Origin: Diploscapter coronatus | Taxonomy: Eukaryota > Nematoda > Chromadorea > Rhabditida > Rhabditidae | NCBI GenBank assembly: GCA_964036155.1 | Contig: OZ038423.1 | Location: 25,435,249 to 25,499,248 of the forward strand | Length of the DNA stretch: 64,000 nt | Direction of reading: 5' to 3' | Shown: one piece after another, positions 10,527 to 23,300 of the stretch | Layout of the letters: the number at the start of each line of letters is the position of its first letter | Position numbering within the stretch: the first letter of the stretch is position 1 | The notes under the pieces: generated by a model | The model's database searches: none | Told to the model about the DNA's origin: nothing | Seen by the model: only the letters and a program-made list of their open reading frames with translations | Program-made: the position numbers and the translations under genes

Positions 10527-13425
10527 TTACAGAGAATAGAGTCGATCATTGCAGTAAGTGTTAACCCATTTATCATCCGTATATGAATAAGCAGCGCAAT
10601 AACATCCGTCTGCTATGCGCGGATAACCTTCCCTCCATGGAGAATAAGTCGTGCTATCATAAGGCATTCCATTAACCCAACGCCAAATTTCTTCCTTCCT
10701 TGAATAATAGAGGCCTATCCAAAACATGGCCTCTTCTGTATGATTACCAACAAGATCTGATAAGTCCACTTATCATTTTGTCATTTCATAAACATGAGCA
10801 AACTAACATCTTAACTGCGTCATTTCTGCTTCTGTCTCGATGGACGTCAAGACGGGCGGGTGCTTGTAGACCATTTTGGGGGCCAGCTCCAGGCAGTACG
10901 ACATAGACTCCGCGAATGTCTTCATGTCGTCCGAAACCTGAATATTTAAAATCAGAAACTTATCTATTTCGTTCAGTCTTTACCTTATAACATTTGGAAT
11001 TGTTCAATTCCTTGAAATGGGAAAAGTTTCCTGGTCCTTGGCATCTGAAATCACAAAATTGCAACGAGAAGAATCTAGTCGAATGGTTTACGGATTAGCC
11101 CACTCCTGGTTGGGGTCAATTGTTGTGGTCGGCGGCTTGGGAATTTCCAGCTAAAACCCAGAAAATACTGTGAAGATTAGTGTTGCAAGTTGAATTGTCA
11201 ACCTGACAAAGCATCTGCATTAGACCTAAGCCGTTCGACTCGTACCAGAATCCGTCAGTCGCGTTGAGGAAGGCATAGAGGGAGGGCGTCGCTGCTTCAA
11301 GCACTGCGAATTGTGAGACTAAGAATCACATATTGTCTTCTGCCAATGAATGATTCAAATACTTCCTGGGGGAAAGATCATGCTATCAACTGCTGCGATA
11401 ATTCCATTCATGTTTGTGAAATCGTTGATAGCCATAAAATTTTTAGAAGAAGGTATGGCTAATTTGCTAATGTTTGCAGCTAAATGACATTTCTGATTGG
11501 ACAAATCAAGGGAGCAGTCCAACCTCCACTTCCTACAGAAATGGCAATTACAGGCCAGCCATCTATCGCGTAAAATGGGTTCGCCTTCGAAACGTCATCA
11601 GTGCTTCTGACAAGGAACAAGTAATTTAATTTCTGTTCGAAAGAATGAAACAAACTTAGTTGTGCTTAAGAAAATGAATGCCAAGAAGCTGCTGGTATCG
11701 ACTGGTCTGATTGAACGATCGTTATAGTAGAAGTTTGCACACTGCCCTGCCACACTGTACATCTAGTATCAATTAGAGGACGTCATTGAAATCTTACGTG
11801 GGCAAGAGTAGAGGGTTGCTCTTCAAGCAGGAATCATCGTAATAATCAGACAAATTGTGTGTCATTGAGAGCATGTCTTCATAGGTGTAGACATAATTTG
11901 GATAATCATTGGCCTCTCCTTGAGACTAAATTCATTCGCATAATGGCTTTTTTCTAAGAAGAGTTGCTTCTTACATTGCATCCATAAAGGAAGAATGCAA
12001 AACTAGCAGGGCCCCTAGCAGAGATATAGTCCCCGAGTCGACGGGCAAAATCTATTTCCTGTCAAATCATCATTTTGTAGATCTATCAATGAATGATCAA
12101 TAATTTCTACCTGTGCAACCAAGCTTCCACTCGAATAAACCCCTGCATCTATGGCAATAACTATTGAGACTGGTTTACGCTGGTGTCCAGGATCAACTAA
12201 ATTTGCCAAGTCCAGGAAAATCAGATAATCATACAAGTAGTCAGTTCTAATTCTTACGAGTAGTTCTCTGTGGAGTCTCAGTCGGGAAAGTAGCATAATC
12301 TCCAGCTAAAAGAGTTCATTATAAAGTGTTTCAGTATAATTTTACAATTTTTCTCTTGAACAAAATATTTCCTATAAATTATCTTTGAAAACGACTAACG
12401 GGATCAAATTCATCTATTAGGGAGATTTATGAAAATGTATGGCTTTACCCACCTTCCATATACGCGCATACCGGTGGCGAATCCCTTTTTTGGACTTATA
12501 TCAAAAATTTGCGATTTCTCTGCGGCTAAGATTTCTGGCTAAATTTAGCATGACGATATATGCGTAATTTTATTACACTTATTCTGAATCTGAAAGCCGA
12601 TCTTAATTTGGCTCGATTATAAACGAGCAGTGCTCGAAAAACTGCAGGCTTAATGTTAAGGAGAAACAGGAATTTTCCGCCACCGATATGCCCAGGTCTC
12701 CCCGTAGCTGGAAAGTGAACGAAACCGCTTTTCGTAAATCTCCCTAATAGACGAATTGAACCCCGCTGACCGCTTTCAAACATAACTCGTAGGGAAAATT
12801 TTATTAAAGAAAAAATTGTAGAACTATGCTGAAACACCCTGTAGAATGGGTCGAAAGGAATGTCAAATACCGAGATTCTCATATGAACTAGGATCATTAT
12901 TGCTCCAAGACCATTTAGTTCCGTCAAAAGTGTACCCGATATATGCAGCAGAAGATCCATATGCATCCATATATTCTAATTCGTTGATGAATTTACGAAA
13001 TATTCGGCGGTTAAAATTTGACGGAGTGCTATAGTTAGTGATAATTGAGGGAATGAAATTTGAAAGAAAATGTGGAAAAGACACACTCTCTCATGACGGC
13101 GTCTCCGTCAAATTTTAGTTGTCAAATAATTAGTGAAATTGTTACCTCGAACTGCTTGATTTTCGTCACTACTATCAATTGAAAGAGGCGTGGAGCCCTT
13201 ACTGCAAAATAGGCTATTTGCTTGTGTCCAAAGCAATTTTGAACCCGATAAATATATGCATTTGTTTTCAAATTGCAATGGGTCAGGTAGTAAGCCTACA
13301 AAATAAAATTCTTTCAAAATTTGAATAGAAAAGTTACGAGTATTTGGTATGTTGTCACGACAATAGTCCTGTCCAGTTGCAGTTAAAAGAAGTGATGAGC
13401 AGAGGAAAAATTCGAGAAGAAACAT
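10527..13425 (-). CDS. Secreted C-type lectin with CTLD-VWA-CTLD architecture
   Basis: Predicted extracellular protein, probably carbohydrate or ligand binding. The ATG at 13425 opens a signal peptide (MFLLEFFLCSSLLLTATG). A first C-type lectin domain spans exons at 13425-13145 and 13033-12866 (CIYLSGSKLLWTQANSLFC, then YIGYTFDGTKWSWSNNDPSS). A VWA domain follows in short exons from 12305 to about 11340: VSIVIAIDAGVYSSGSLV (a degenerate MIDAS, DAGVYSSGS in place of DxSxS), EIDFARRLGDYI, FAFFLYGC, SFLAFIFLSTT, YAIDGWPVIAISVGSG. A second lectin domain closes the protein (CQGPGNFSHF, then FWIGLYYSRKEEIWRWVNG and WREGYPRIADGCYC, stop at 10527). CTLD-VWA combinations are an expanded nematode class, often linked to epithelial or immune roles; that role here is inference. 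One intron is almost filled by a foldback element. Confidence 0.88.
12323..12840. repeat. Foldback element filling a lectin-gene intron
   Basis: Long imperfect terminal inverted repeats of roughly 110 bp. Left AAGTGTTTCAGTATAATTTT pairs with right end (reverse complement) AGGGTGTTTCAGCATAGTTC; pairing continues through TCTATTAGGGAGATTTA on both arms. It occupies nearly all of the intron between the second exon of the first lectin domain and the first VWA exon. TA dinucleotides flank both ends, but a TA duplication is not proven. Confidence 0.75.
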
Positions 13426-16400
13426 GGATTGGGAAGCCGATGAAGAAAGGGGACATAATCAAAGGCGAAGAATAGGAATTCGAGAGAGCGAAGGGGAAGT
13501 GATAGCTGATTGGTGATAAGCAAATTGCCAACTTGTACGCCCTAAAACAAGACATAAAGAATTCGAGCCTAATTGGAATGCTAATGACTGCTGATAAGAT
13601 GAACAGATGATTGATTGGCAGAAAGAACTGCCGAATGCAGAATGACGCAAGACTAATCTGGCTGATAACAATCTCTTCTCACTTCTCATTCCTCAATCAG
13701 TTTTTGTAGCAGATTAACTATTTTCAAAAACCTAGTCTCTTATCAACTAATTGAATCACTGTAGCTGACAGAACTGGTTATTGAATGGACAGACTAGAAA
13801 TGGAATGGTGCATTAGGTGGCGTTCAAGTTAAACAGGCTTAATTAAAATGCAGATGACTTCGAAAATAATCCAAGTCTTGGAAGAAGGGTTGTCTTTAGA
13901 AGTTTCTGCTAACTCACTCCACCAGTTGTATGATTTCTATTCAGACCCACTTAATCTTTTGTGGTATGTTTTCTAAATTTCATATAGGGTGTTCCATAAT
14001 TACTCGCCGCTCATTTCAAACCGCTATTTGTTGAGCTCCAAGTAATCAGAAATGCCATAAATAGGGTATCATTTTGAAGCTATGTGTCAATAGATTATGA
14101 GAAAAATTTTATCTTATCACGACTACATTTTTATCACTGATAAGAGATTGATTTCTCGTCATAACTTATTGATAATCAAATTTTAGCAGAGAAGTTAGGT
14201 GCTCATGTCTCCGTTAATTCAAAGTCCTGCCATTTTTAACATCTACCAAGACCTTGTTATTTCGTAAATCCGAATATCCCAGCTTTTCCTTAGTAAAATG
14301 ATCAACTTCAATTCTAGAAAATCAGGGATATGCGGATTCACGAAATAACAAGGTCTTGGTAGATGCTAAAAATAACAAATTCGGACTCAGCACCATAGAT
14401 TAACTATATCAGCCGGATTGATCTAATTCCGGAGTGGTACTTCATGAACGTCGTCCCTTGTCAATATTCAGTCAATTCAACTCGATCTATTTGCAATCCG
14501 TTCTGCCTGTCTCCATTCCTCGCCGTGCCTAATCTTCTCAGTCCACTCATGTAAGAATTTTATAGTAGAAGGATCTAGGGAGTGGACTTCATCCTTTAGC
14601 CTGAGCCCGCTCGTCCTCTCCCCGCTCATCTCGTCAAACCCGGCAGTGTCTGCATTCGTTCTAACTCCCTATGCATTGAGGTCCGTTCTCCGTTCATTTA
14701 CCCTATCATTCATTCATCTATTATGATTCAGTCCAATTCTGGCTAGTGATGGAGTACTGTTCACCTCAGTCCTCTCTCCCAGTTGGGGAAGCTGATCGCC
14801 AATCAGTCACTTCAGTCACAAACAAGTCCGGTCAACAACCATCTCTGCTCTGCTCGTTCTGTTCAGATTCTAGAAGGAGTGTGCCTATTTCAATGCATTT
14901 GCATGTCATCAGATTTGCCATGTGTAAAATAATAAAAGTTTCGAATTTCACCCATGAAAAAGCCCAAGGCAGAAGGCAATCTCTTCACCGCTCGAGTCGA
15001 GATGTTTTTAAAGTTGTTTAAAGGCTTTTTCTTCTAAAGATAAAAATCCAACAGCTTCCTCTCGAAATCGGATATATGGTAAAAATAGAGAGAAGGGAAG
15101 GGGACGAGAAAAAATAAGGAAAGAAGAAATGAAAAATGATCCAGATTGAAGAAACGGCAGATGAGACAGAAGACAGAGGCAGTCGAACCAAGGTGCAACC
15201 TTCCTCTCTCCACATCCACACACCCCACCCTCTTCTTCCTGTCTCCTCGTGCCATTCTTAGCTTTCCTCCTCATTCATCTGTTCAACGTTCATCGTGGTA
15301 CGACATTACTCTCTGCCATTTCAAGATGCAATCAGGTAGGCCGTTCAAAAGTTCAATCTTTCCATATAAATTCATTCCCTCTTCCAAAAGTATGCATATT
15401 CCTTATTCATTGTCATCTTCTAAATTTAAATGGATTCGTGCCGCAGCAGTTTTCTCTATTGGTTTGTATGCAGTAACGGTAATTCTCCCCATTCTTTCAA
15501 TTTCAATTCAATCTCATTTTGCATTCATTCAAGTCCAATGCTATTCTTCGCTCTGTCACACTTCGTAGTTGATTCTGAGATTACAGCTTTGATGATTAGA
15601 GAAGAAGCAGAAAGAGATAATGATAAAGGGATAAAAGATGAGGGAGGATGACGAAAGAGGGGCTGAAAGACTGATCTGAGATGAAATGTGAGGGAGGGGG
15701 TGCAATAGCAAAGCTATGAGAGAGGCATTTCCGCTCGGCTCATCCATAGTCGAGGCATTGAGACAAGGAGGGAATTGGCAGGGAATTGCAGTTGCTGGTT
15801 GGAAGAGAAATCGAATCACATCTCTTTTGATTAGCAAAGAGGTCATAAATTTGCGATGACAGCAACATCCACAAGCACAGCAGCGACTGTTGCGCAATCA
15901 CTGCACTGCATCACAGCGAGTTGAATGTCGTTCAGGGAGAATCGAAATGCGAACGAGTTTCAATTACTTCATTCCTTCTGTTACAACTTTGATGAGAACT
16001 GCACAGGGTTGAAGTCAGATGAGGGGGCTGATTTGATTACTGATTTCTTCTCGACTCAATCCAGTCGTACGTAGAGAAATCGTGGGCAGTGGGTTGTTTG
16101 TGTTTATCGCTGCACTTCCAAGTTTCATGATCAAAATCATATCCTCAGATTCTTCTTTGGCAGTGTAAAATACACATACAATTCTGTCACATTCCGGGCA
16201 AAAAATCGCTTTTCGAGGGGAAAGATGTGCGTTGTCAAAACGTCATGTGTCTGTGTTAGAATGTGAGAGAATATGCTGTGAATGCTGAGATGAAGGTGAT
16301 ATGCTGAATTGCTTGGTGATAGAAGAATAGAATAGTTTTTGGCGAAACAGAAGCAATAGAGAAAGTCACTTTGCCAGCAGAATTCCATCTCGCGCACATT

Positions 16401-17346
16401 GCACATAACAATGTCTATGCCTTTGTAACGCTCTGTGCTGTGAGTACTGCACTACCAAAATATGCTAAAAATTTCATTTCACCGGGAAAAAGCTGAGCAT
16501 AAAAGTGAAGAAGAACATTCTGAGACGAAGGTACCATAAAACGGACGACATGAGGCAAGAGAGGAGGGAGAACTCATAAAGCGAGGGTGGCAGACATAAA
16601 GGAAAACAGAACAAGGGGATGAGCTCATGAATTCGTGGAAACGGCTGAAGACATTCGCATTCATATTCTCCTTCACTATTCACTTAGAGTAGAGTTGGTA
16701 GTGTCGTCGCTAGTCTTCTCACTACAGCGTTTCGAATTTTCTGGAGACATAGCCTCTAGTTTCAAAATATAAAGTCTCCTGCCCTTAGTTTTGCATGACT
16801 CCTTCTGCTCTTCTACTTGCCTGTCAACCTATTTTCCCAAACAATCGACACTTCTCCTGCCCCCTTCCACATGTGTTGCGTTCTTCATTCTTCATTCCCC
16901 CAGTCAAACTCAATTCCAATCACTTCTTCTCTTCAGTTATCAGCTAGCATAGTTCGCGTCCTTTGAACTGCTTTTTATCGACAGCCGTCTGTCAGCAGTC
17001 CTCTATTCGCTATTGCATCACATCTGTCCTCTGGCATTTTCTTGCTTCTGCTCTATTGCTCTATTCTGATTGTGCATTTATTGTCATTTGAGAGATGACG
17101 GTGATTGCATGAGAAGATAGAGCAGATAAGTAGAGAAGTTGAGGGTGGAGAGGAGCAACTGTCCCTGCTCTGCTCAACAAGCATCATCACTCCTTCACTC
17201 TCCACCCTCTCCTCCTTTCAACTCTCCTCCCTTCTAACAGCTCAGATATCATCATTCCTCATCATCACAAATCATCCAATCATCTAATCAAACTACTCCA
17301 TCTAATTTCCACGTCTCTACTCTGACCACTCCCGTGCATTCGCGGC
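13426..17346. other. Intergenic region with hairpin repeats, no gene seen
   Basis: Between the divergent lectin and SH3 genes. Only scattered short frames, none with family resemblance. A repeat-like block starts at 13984 (AGGGTGTTCCATAATTACTC) and runs into the hairpin listed at 14232. The remainder is pyrimidine-rich and could include upstream regulatory DNA for the SH3 gene, but no specific site can be supported. Confidence 0.5.
14232..14374. repeat. Hairpin repeat
   Basis: Arms of about 55 bp (atctaccaagaccttgttat against its complement ataacaaggtcttggtagat) around a loop of about 30 bp, with few mismatches. Weaker pairing extends outward to roughly 14197 and 14390 (GGTGCT on both arms). 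Confidence 0.75.
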
Positions 17347-20300
17347 ATGAAATCTCTAGAACAATGTAAAAACAGTCTATCAGAAATTCACCGGCTTCTC
17401 AGAGGTAGGGAATCTGATTTTCCTAGTCTTTCTTTCTCTAACTTATAAATCGAATCCCCAAGTAAACATGATGATTTGGCGTTGGCGACAAAATGTCCTG
17501 GCAGAAATATTAACAGGATTGTAAATAAGGTTATTGTGAGGAAAAAATTAAAAAACAAGCTTTCCTAGTCGAAAAATCGAAAAATTTCAGCCCTCAAAAT
17601 GAGCGCATTTTGACAAACTTTAAACAGCGTAGACACGGATGAAACGCAAGAATTATGACCTGATTTTTGGCACAGAACCATTTTATCAGGTTTATCGTTG
17701 ATCTAGATTGGGGGTTTTTTTTTAGACAGTTTGGGTTTGAAGGTATTTCCTCAAATTTTTGGTTTCAAACTACCACGTTTCTACCAAAAAACGATTTTTG
17801 CAAAAGAGCGGAGCTTGGGGACTCTATTTATAAAATCACTCTCAAAGATAAAACCGAGTAAATAAGAGGAAGCCCGAACGTTTTTCGAGTGGTCGTGCTT
17901 ACGGTCAATCGTGCATCTTAACAGTTCAACTTCTATCTCGAAAATCCCAAACAGACCGTTTGAAAGTTCGATTTGGATTTCGGTTAAAAGATTTTGTTTT
18001 TGATATCTTTGTTTATTTAAATACGTCAGGTGTAGAGACTGAAGGTGAAGCTGTCAAAATATGTGAAATTTCTTCAGCTCTTTCACAAGCAACCATTTCC
18101 ACCTACATTTCTTAATTTCCTCTGTGATTCATTACTTCTTTCAGATTTATGTGCAAATCTGTCGGAGTAAATGTGATCCTCTTTGGTCTCTCCAGTTCCA
18201 CTTCTCCAATCATTTTCTATTCAATTTTTTTCTTTTCCCCTTTAAAATTATTTATGAGATTCTGCGCCGAGAAACTTCAACTGAGATTTATAAAAATAAG
18301 AGTGAGCCGAGTGGCTATTTGCGATTCGATTTTCGACTTTTCGACGCCTGTCAAACTTTGCAACGCCTATTAATTTTTGAGACTACTAATTTGCGCCTTT
18401 GCCTCGAGAATTTTGAAGTCTGCGAGCTGTATGCAATTTTCTCGAAAATGAAGTGGAGTCACGTACGAGTGGAGAATAGCAATCAAGTGGTGTTTTATGA
18501 TGGAGAAGTTGATGTTTGGATGATCAGTTGGAAGAAACACATTGCAGCGAGCACAGAGCCGTTCAAATCAGTGTAGGTCATTTGAGAGCCGCTCAGAGAC
18601 TGAAGAGGGAAAGGCGAAGAGGGAGATTGCAGCTATTTTCTCCTAGGCGATGCAATGGCTCGAGGTGTATTGTGTAACAGGAGGAGTGGAGAGTGGATTG
18701 GGTACGGGTATTATCTAGCACAGAGCTGCCTCGACTACATCTCTGCATCTGCTTCTGTTCTGCTTCATTCACTCCATCTCTTCCCTTCCCTTTCTTCATC
18801 CACCCTCACCTCTCAGCTGTTTGACAAAATCTCCTCCTGCTTCTTATTATTTGTAGTAGTGCAGAAGCAAAACCTATAAAATAATTCCTATTCCATCTCA
18901 ATATCACAGCCAGTCTAATATTGTATATTGCAGCTCACTCAGTGACATCTTCAAACTCCCCCTCGTCGATGTCTTCGACCTCGTCTTCAGTCGAGCATTC
19001 CCCCATCGACTCGGCCACCTCGAGACACGCTCGCAGAAAGTGGTCATCGGCAATCAAAGTTGCACAAGGACTGTACCGATTCAAACACAATTTGGCCAAG
19101 GTGAGTACACTTTCTCTGCAAATAGCAGCAGGGCTATGACTTTGTTAGCAAAACTCGCCGAAAGATGTTTTCGTGCAGAATGAACTCAATTTGTCTGTGC
19201 TCATTCTCATTCACAAGACATGAGTCAATTATGAGAGGACTAATCCATGGAAGTCACACAATCACTCTGCCTGTCATGGCCAATGTAAATTTGCTTCTCA
19301 TTGGACCTGCATCCTGCATCCTGCAACTCTTCCCCTTTCCTCAAAGGCCGTGTTCCATTCGGTCCCGCCCCTTTCTCTCTGCTCTCCCCTAATAAGGTAA
19401 AAGAAAAGGAGACGAAAGCGCTACTGGCAAGAAGAAGAAGAAGAAGAAGAAGCCTTCAGACATCGAGTTCTTCGTCCTTCAAAGTGCCAGAGTAGGGCAG
19501 CATTCTTGAGCCTTACACTTTCATTCCTGACCCTTACACTTTCATTCCTGACCTTCACTGTATTCGATTCAGTTCAATTCGAAGAATGGATGCCCGTCGC
19601 CTGTCTCTACCCCCCGCACCTCCCATCACTCCAATGTCCACTCCTCTGGCCGGTCTCGGCCCCAATCTGCCATTCGCCTCCTCAGTCAATCACAGAACTG
19701 TGTTGCAACTCAAGAATAGGTTCGGTGGCAATTTCTACTTCCCCCGATGCAGCGTGTCTTCCTTGTCGAGCAACGGTTCCATTCACCAGCTGCCTTCCGC
19801 ATTCCGCATCGGCAACAGCCCCCTGCCCTCCACAAGTCCCTCTCCCAACCCCCATGCTCGTCTGTCCCAACCCGACCTCTACACCTCCATTCGTGACCGA
19901 GATCTGCTTCCTCCCTCATTCTCTCTGTCAGGCACATTCACCCCTCCAGTGATGTACTACCGTCAGCGAGTTTTGCCAACGAGTCCAAGTCCTCGTTTGG
20001 GCGGGGTGCCCAGGCGATTGCTGCGCAGAGCACATCAATCCGATTTGCAAATGCGATTTCAGAGACACTATGACAATTCGAATGAGAGCACTCCGAGCAG
20101 GGAGATATCAGGTCAGACACATTCGCTTTTCATTATGTGTGTTTCAAGACTCATTTAAAATGAAATTTGATAAATATCATTGTTATCCGAATTTTCTTCC
20201 TTTCGTCCACTTGAAAATTTGAGTCATATCTATTTTTCATATTTTCTCGCGTCGTTCTCAGGCTTTTTTAATTTGGCCAATTTTATTGTTTATCTTTCCG

Positions 20301-23300
20301 AGGCATAGAGTCAGCAACATTAATAGTGCCAGAGATGAGTTGGCTTTAGTTTGATATTTGGAACTCCACATTTTGATCTCTTCCAATTTAGTATTCATTC
20401 CGCGAATTAGCATATTAGGTAATGCAATGTAGTCCTCCCTCTCGTTTGACTTCCCGGTAACCTGGACTAGTTCTTCTTTGCTTCTGCTTCGGTTCTTCTT
20501 TCTGCAATGTTCTCTTGACAAGTAGTCTCTCCTCTGCTTGCTGCTTGATGTATGCAATGCAACGATGCAGCCCACAAGCAGTGCACTGCAACTATTTCGA
20601 GTCTCGTTTAGATCTGCGAGAAGAGAGAATTTCCATGACTGCTCGTCTCAAACTACCTTTGTAGTGTGTCAAAAATTCGACGTTAAACAAAGAAGAGTGA
20701 CGAGCGAAATGATGAAGAATGGAGGGGAGGGAGGCAGTGGATTTGAGGATTAGGCTTAGAAGACAACTTGCGGTGAGCAAATTTGATGTGATGTGACGCT
20801 GCATTTGGGCATTCATTTCTTATCATGCCTCCTTTTTTCCTTCCTCAAAAATATAACTCTCACGTTTTTCAACTATCTTGTTAGTTTTCCTGCTGAATTA
20901 TTCCCACATTTTCTGTCTCAACGCAACGAATTAGAAGTTAGGACAAAATTATCAGATTCTTTTTACGGAAATCGAGAACAGAAACTTTCTGATGCTCTTA
21001 AAAATTTTAGTTCCTCATAAGAAAAGTCATAGTTAATGGGCATTAAAGTGAACGAGGAATGACTAAAATATCTATGCTCTGGGATGGAGTGAAAAAGAGG
21101 GATGGAAGCCATATACTTGCTGATATCTTCCATTGCATTCATTGCACAAGTCTGTGTGTCTGTGTCTGTCGGTGTTTAGTCAAAACACAACACAGCACCC
21201 TCACTCTCTGCCTACTTTGCTGCTTCACTCAGCCAACGACAGACAGGCAAATATCTACTCAATGAGACGACAATTTTAATGAAATGAATTTGCCCGTTTT
21301 CGATTCCGAGAAATGTGCTGATTTGGGGAAAATGAAAGAGAAAAGGAGAAAAGCATGGATGAATGAATAAGGAGCTAAAGTCAAGAAGCGGCTAACTTTC
21401 GGAAAGCATCCTTCTCCTTTCATTTCCTTTATCAGGAAAAGAAACTGCTCGAAACAATGCATCTTTAAAAATGCGCAAAATTTGAGCCAAGCCAATTTTT
21501 CTCCAACAAAGCCTTTATTCATTGCGAGAAGAATGGTTTCATATTACTCACACTGCTCAAATATCGAGTGAATATTTGTTGCGTTGAATAATTAGAAACC
21601 TTCATTCCTGTCAATTATCCATTCACATAGAGTTCTTGAGAAATGAAGAAGAGGATAGAGATGAAAAATGCTGAAACTCATTCGCCCATTCACTTTGGGA
21701 AACTAATTAGATGTCTATCTTGGCTCACAAGCCAACAGAACGAAGCGTTAATTCTTTCATGATGATGAAAATTTGATCTCTTTCAAGACACGAACAAATT
21801 AAAAGTGTCTATTCTTCTAGCAGAGATGCAGGCAGATAATCCAAAATCAGTCAGGCCTTTTTCCATTCAAATCCAAATATTCCAACTGCAAAACCACTGA
21901 CATGTCTGACATTTTTGAAACGAAATCCTCTGCTTCAAAATAGGGAAGTACTCGGCTCTCACTGCTTGCCTTCTGCCAAATTGTAGTCATTGAGATTTTC
22001 ATTTCATTGCAGTCAGTTCCCCACTTCATAATGTCGCAGCTCTGTGGATTCTTCCTGTCTTCTTTTCTATCTATTGATTTCGAGATTTGATCAAAAATAA
22101 TTCGGATTCTTCTTCGAAGAAAGGGATTAATGATAGATGACAGAGAGGATAGAGGATATAATATATTTCTGTGCGCATGAAGACGGCAGAAAAGTGAAGC
22201 GAAGCTCTATGTGAAAATAAGCGAATGGAAATGAAAACAGTCATCTAATATCTTTAACTTTTTTCTTCTCTCTCGCTGCTCATCTACAATATCAATTGCA
22301 CAATGCATAATGATGATTGTTTTGCAGAGAACGTGGTCATCGATCCAGTCTATTTGGCTCTGAAGCAGGCGACAGGCAGATACGGCGGCTCTTCGCGAAG
22401 GAATTCCAACTTCGACTCAGCCACTCCCAGTCCGAGGAATCTCTCGCAAGTCTCACTTCAGGTTCTAATCCCATTCCTTGTCTGTCAAATTCTAATTCAT
22501 ATTTTTTCCAGGATTCGGGCTATTCGGAAGTGGGCATGACGAAGGCGAATCCACTGCTCGGATCGACTCCTCAACTCGACAAACTCGATAATGCAGGTCT
22601 GTTTGTTGGAGGAATTGAATTGGGAGATGTATTGAACGAACATGTTCGACAATTTCATAAATTGTCGCTTATCGAGAGAATTCAATTTTTCCCGGGAAAG
22701 GAAACTTGCCCAGGTTCTCGATATAAAAGCAGCCGAGCTGCGTGTGTGTGTTATCATAAGCATTTCTATAACAACAATTTGCTAATTTCCTGTGAGAACT
22801 TTTCTTCGCGCACTCTGCCCAATTAGCAGTCTGTCCGACCGTTTTAGCCATTGTCCGATTGCAGTCCAGTCATCAAATCTCTTCTCCGCGTCTGTCAGAG
22901 ATGTTCTTTTTTATCTTTCTTTCCATTTAGTCTTCATTAAATTTCTTCATCCTCTCCTTTTCTCTACCTTTCCTCGGCTTATCTCTATCTCCTTTCCATA
23001 AGCAGCTCAGCTTTCCTCCATCCCAACTACGTCTAATTCAATGCATTCTTGTCATTTTTCTAAGCTAAGCGATAAGCAGAGATAACAAAGTCATTCCCCC
23101 CATTCGAAATTCGCTGAAATCTGCCTGCTTCTCTTCTATTCCCCTCCATTCCTTCCTTTAATGTCGACATTAGCTGTGAATCTTCGCAATTCTCGCTTTC
23201 ACTCAGCTCGTTCGAATTCCATCGGCCACGAGCACACTTCCCCTCGACTCAACAATTCTCCTTCTCCTCAACTCCATCACACCTCACACAGTCAGCCTCA

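Noticed and set aside
14440..14462. CCCTTGTCA, resembling a right end of the CAAGGG family
   Set aside because: No matching left end within 600 bp upstream; the nine-base match can occur by chance.
18124..18576. 150-residue plus-strand frame
   Set aside because: Inside intron 1 of the SH3 gene, no family resemblance, no splice partners; it could be a chance frame in AT-rich DNA.
19430..19457. AAG-type microsatellite near an exon of the SH3 gene
   Set aside because: Short simple repeat; it may flank a microexon but nothing supports function.
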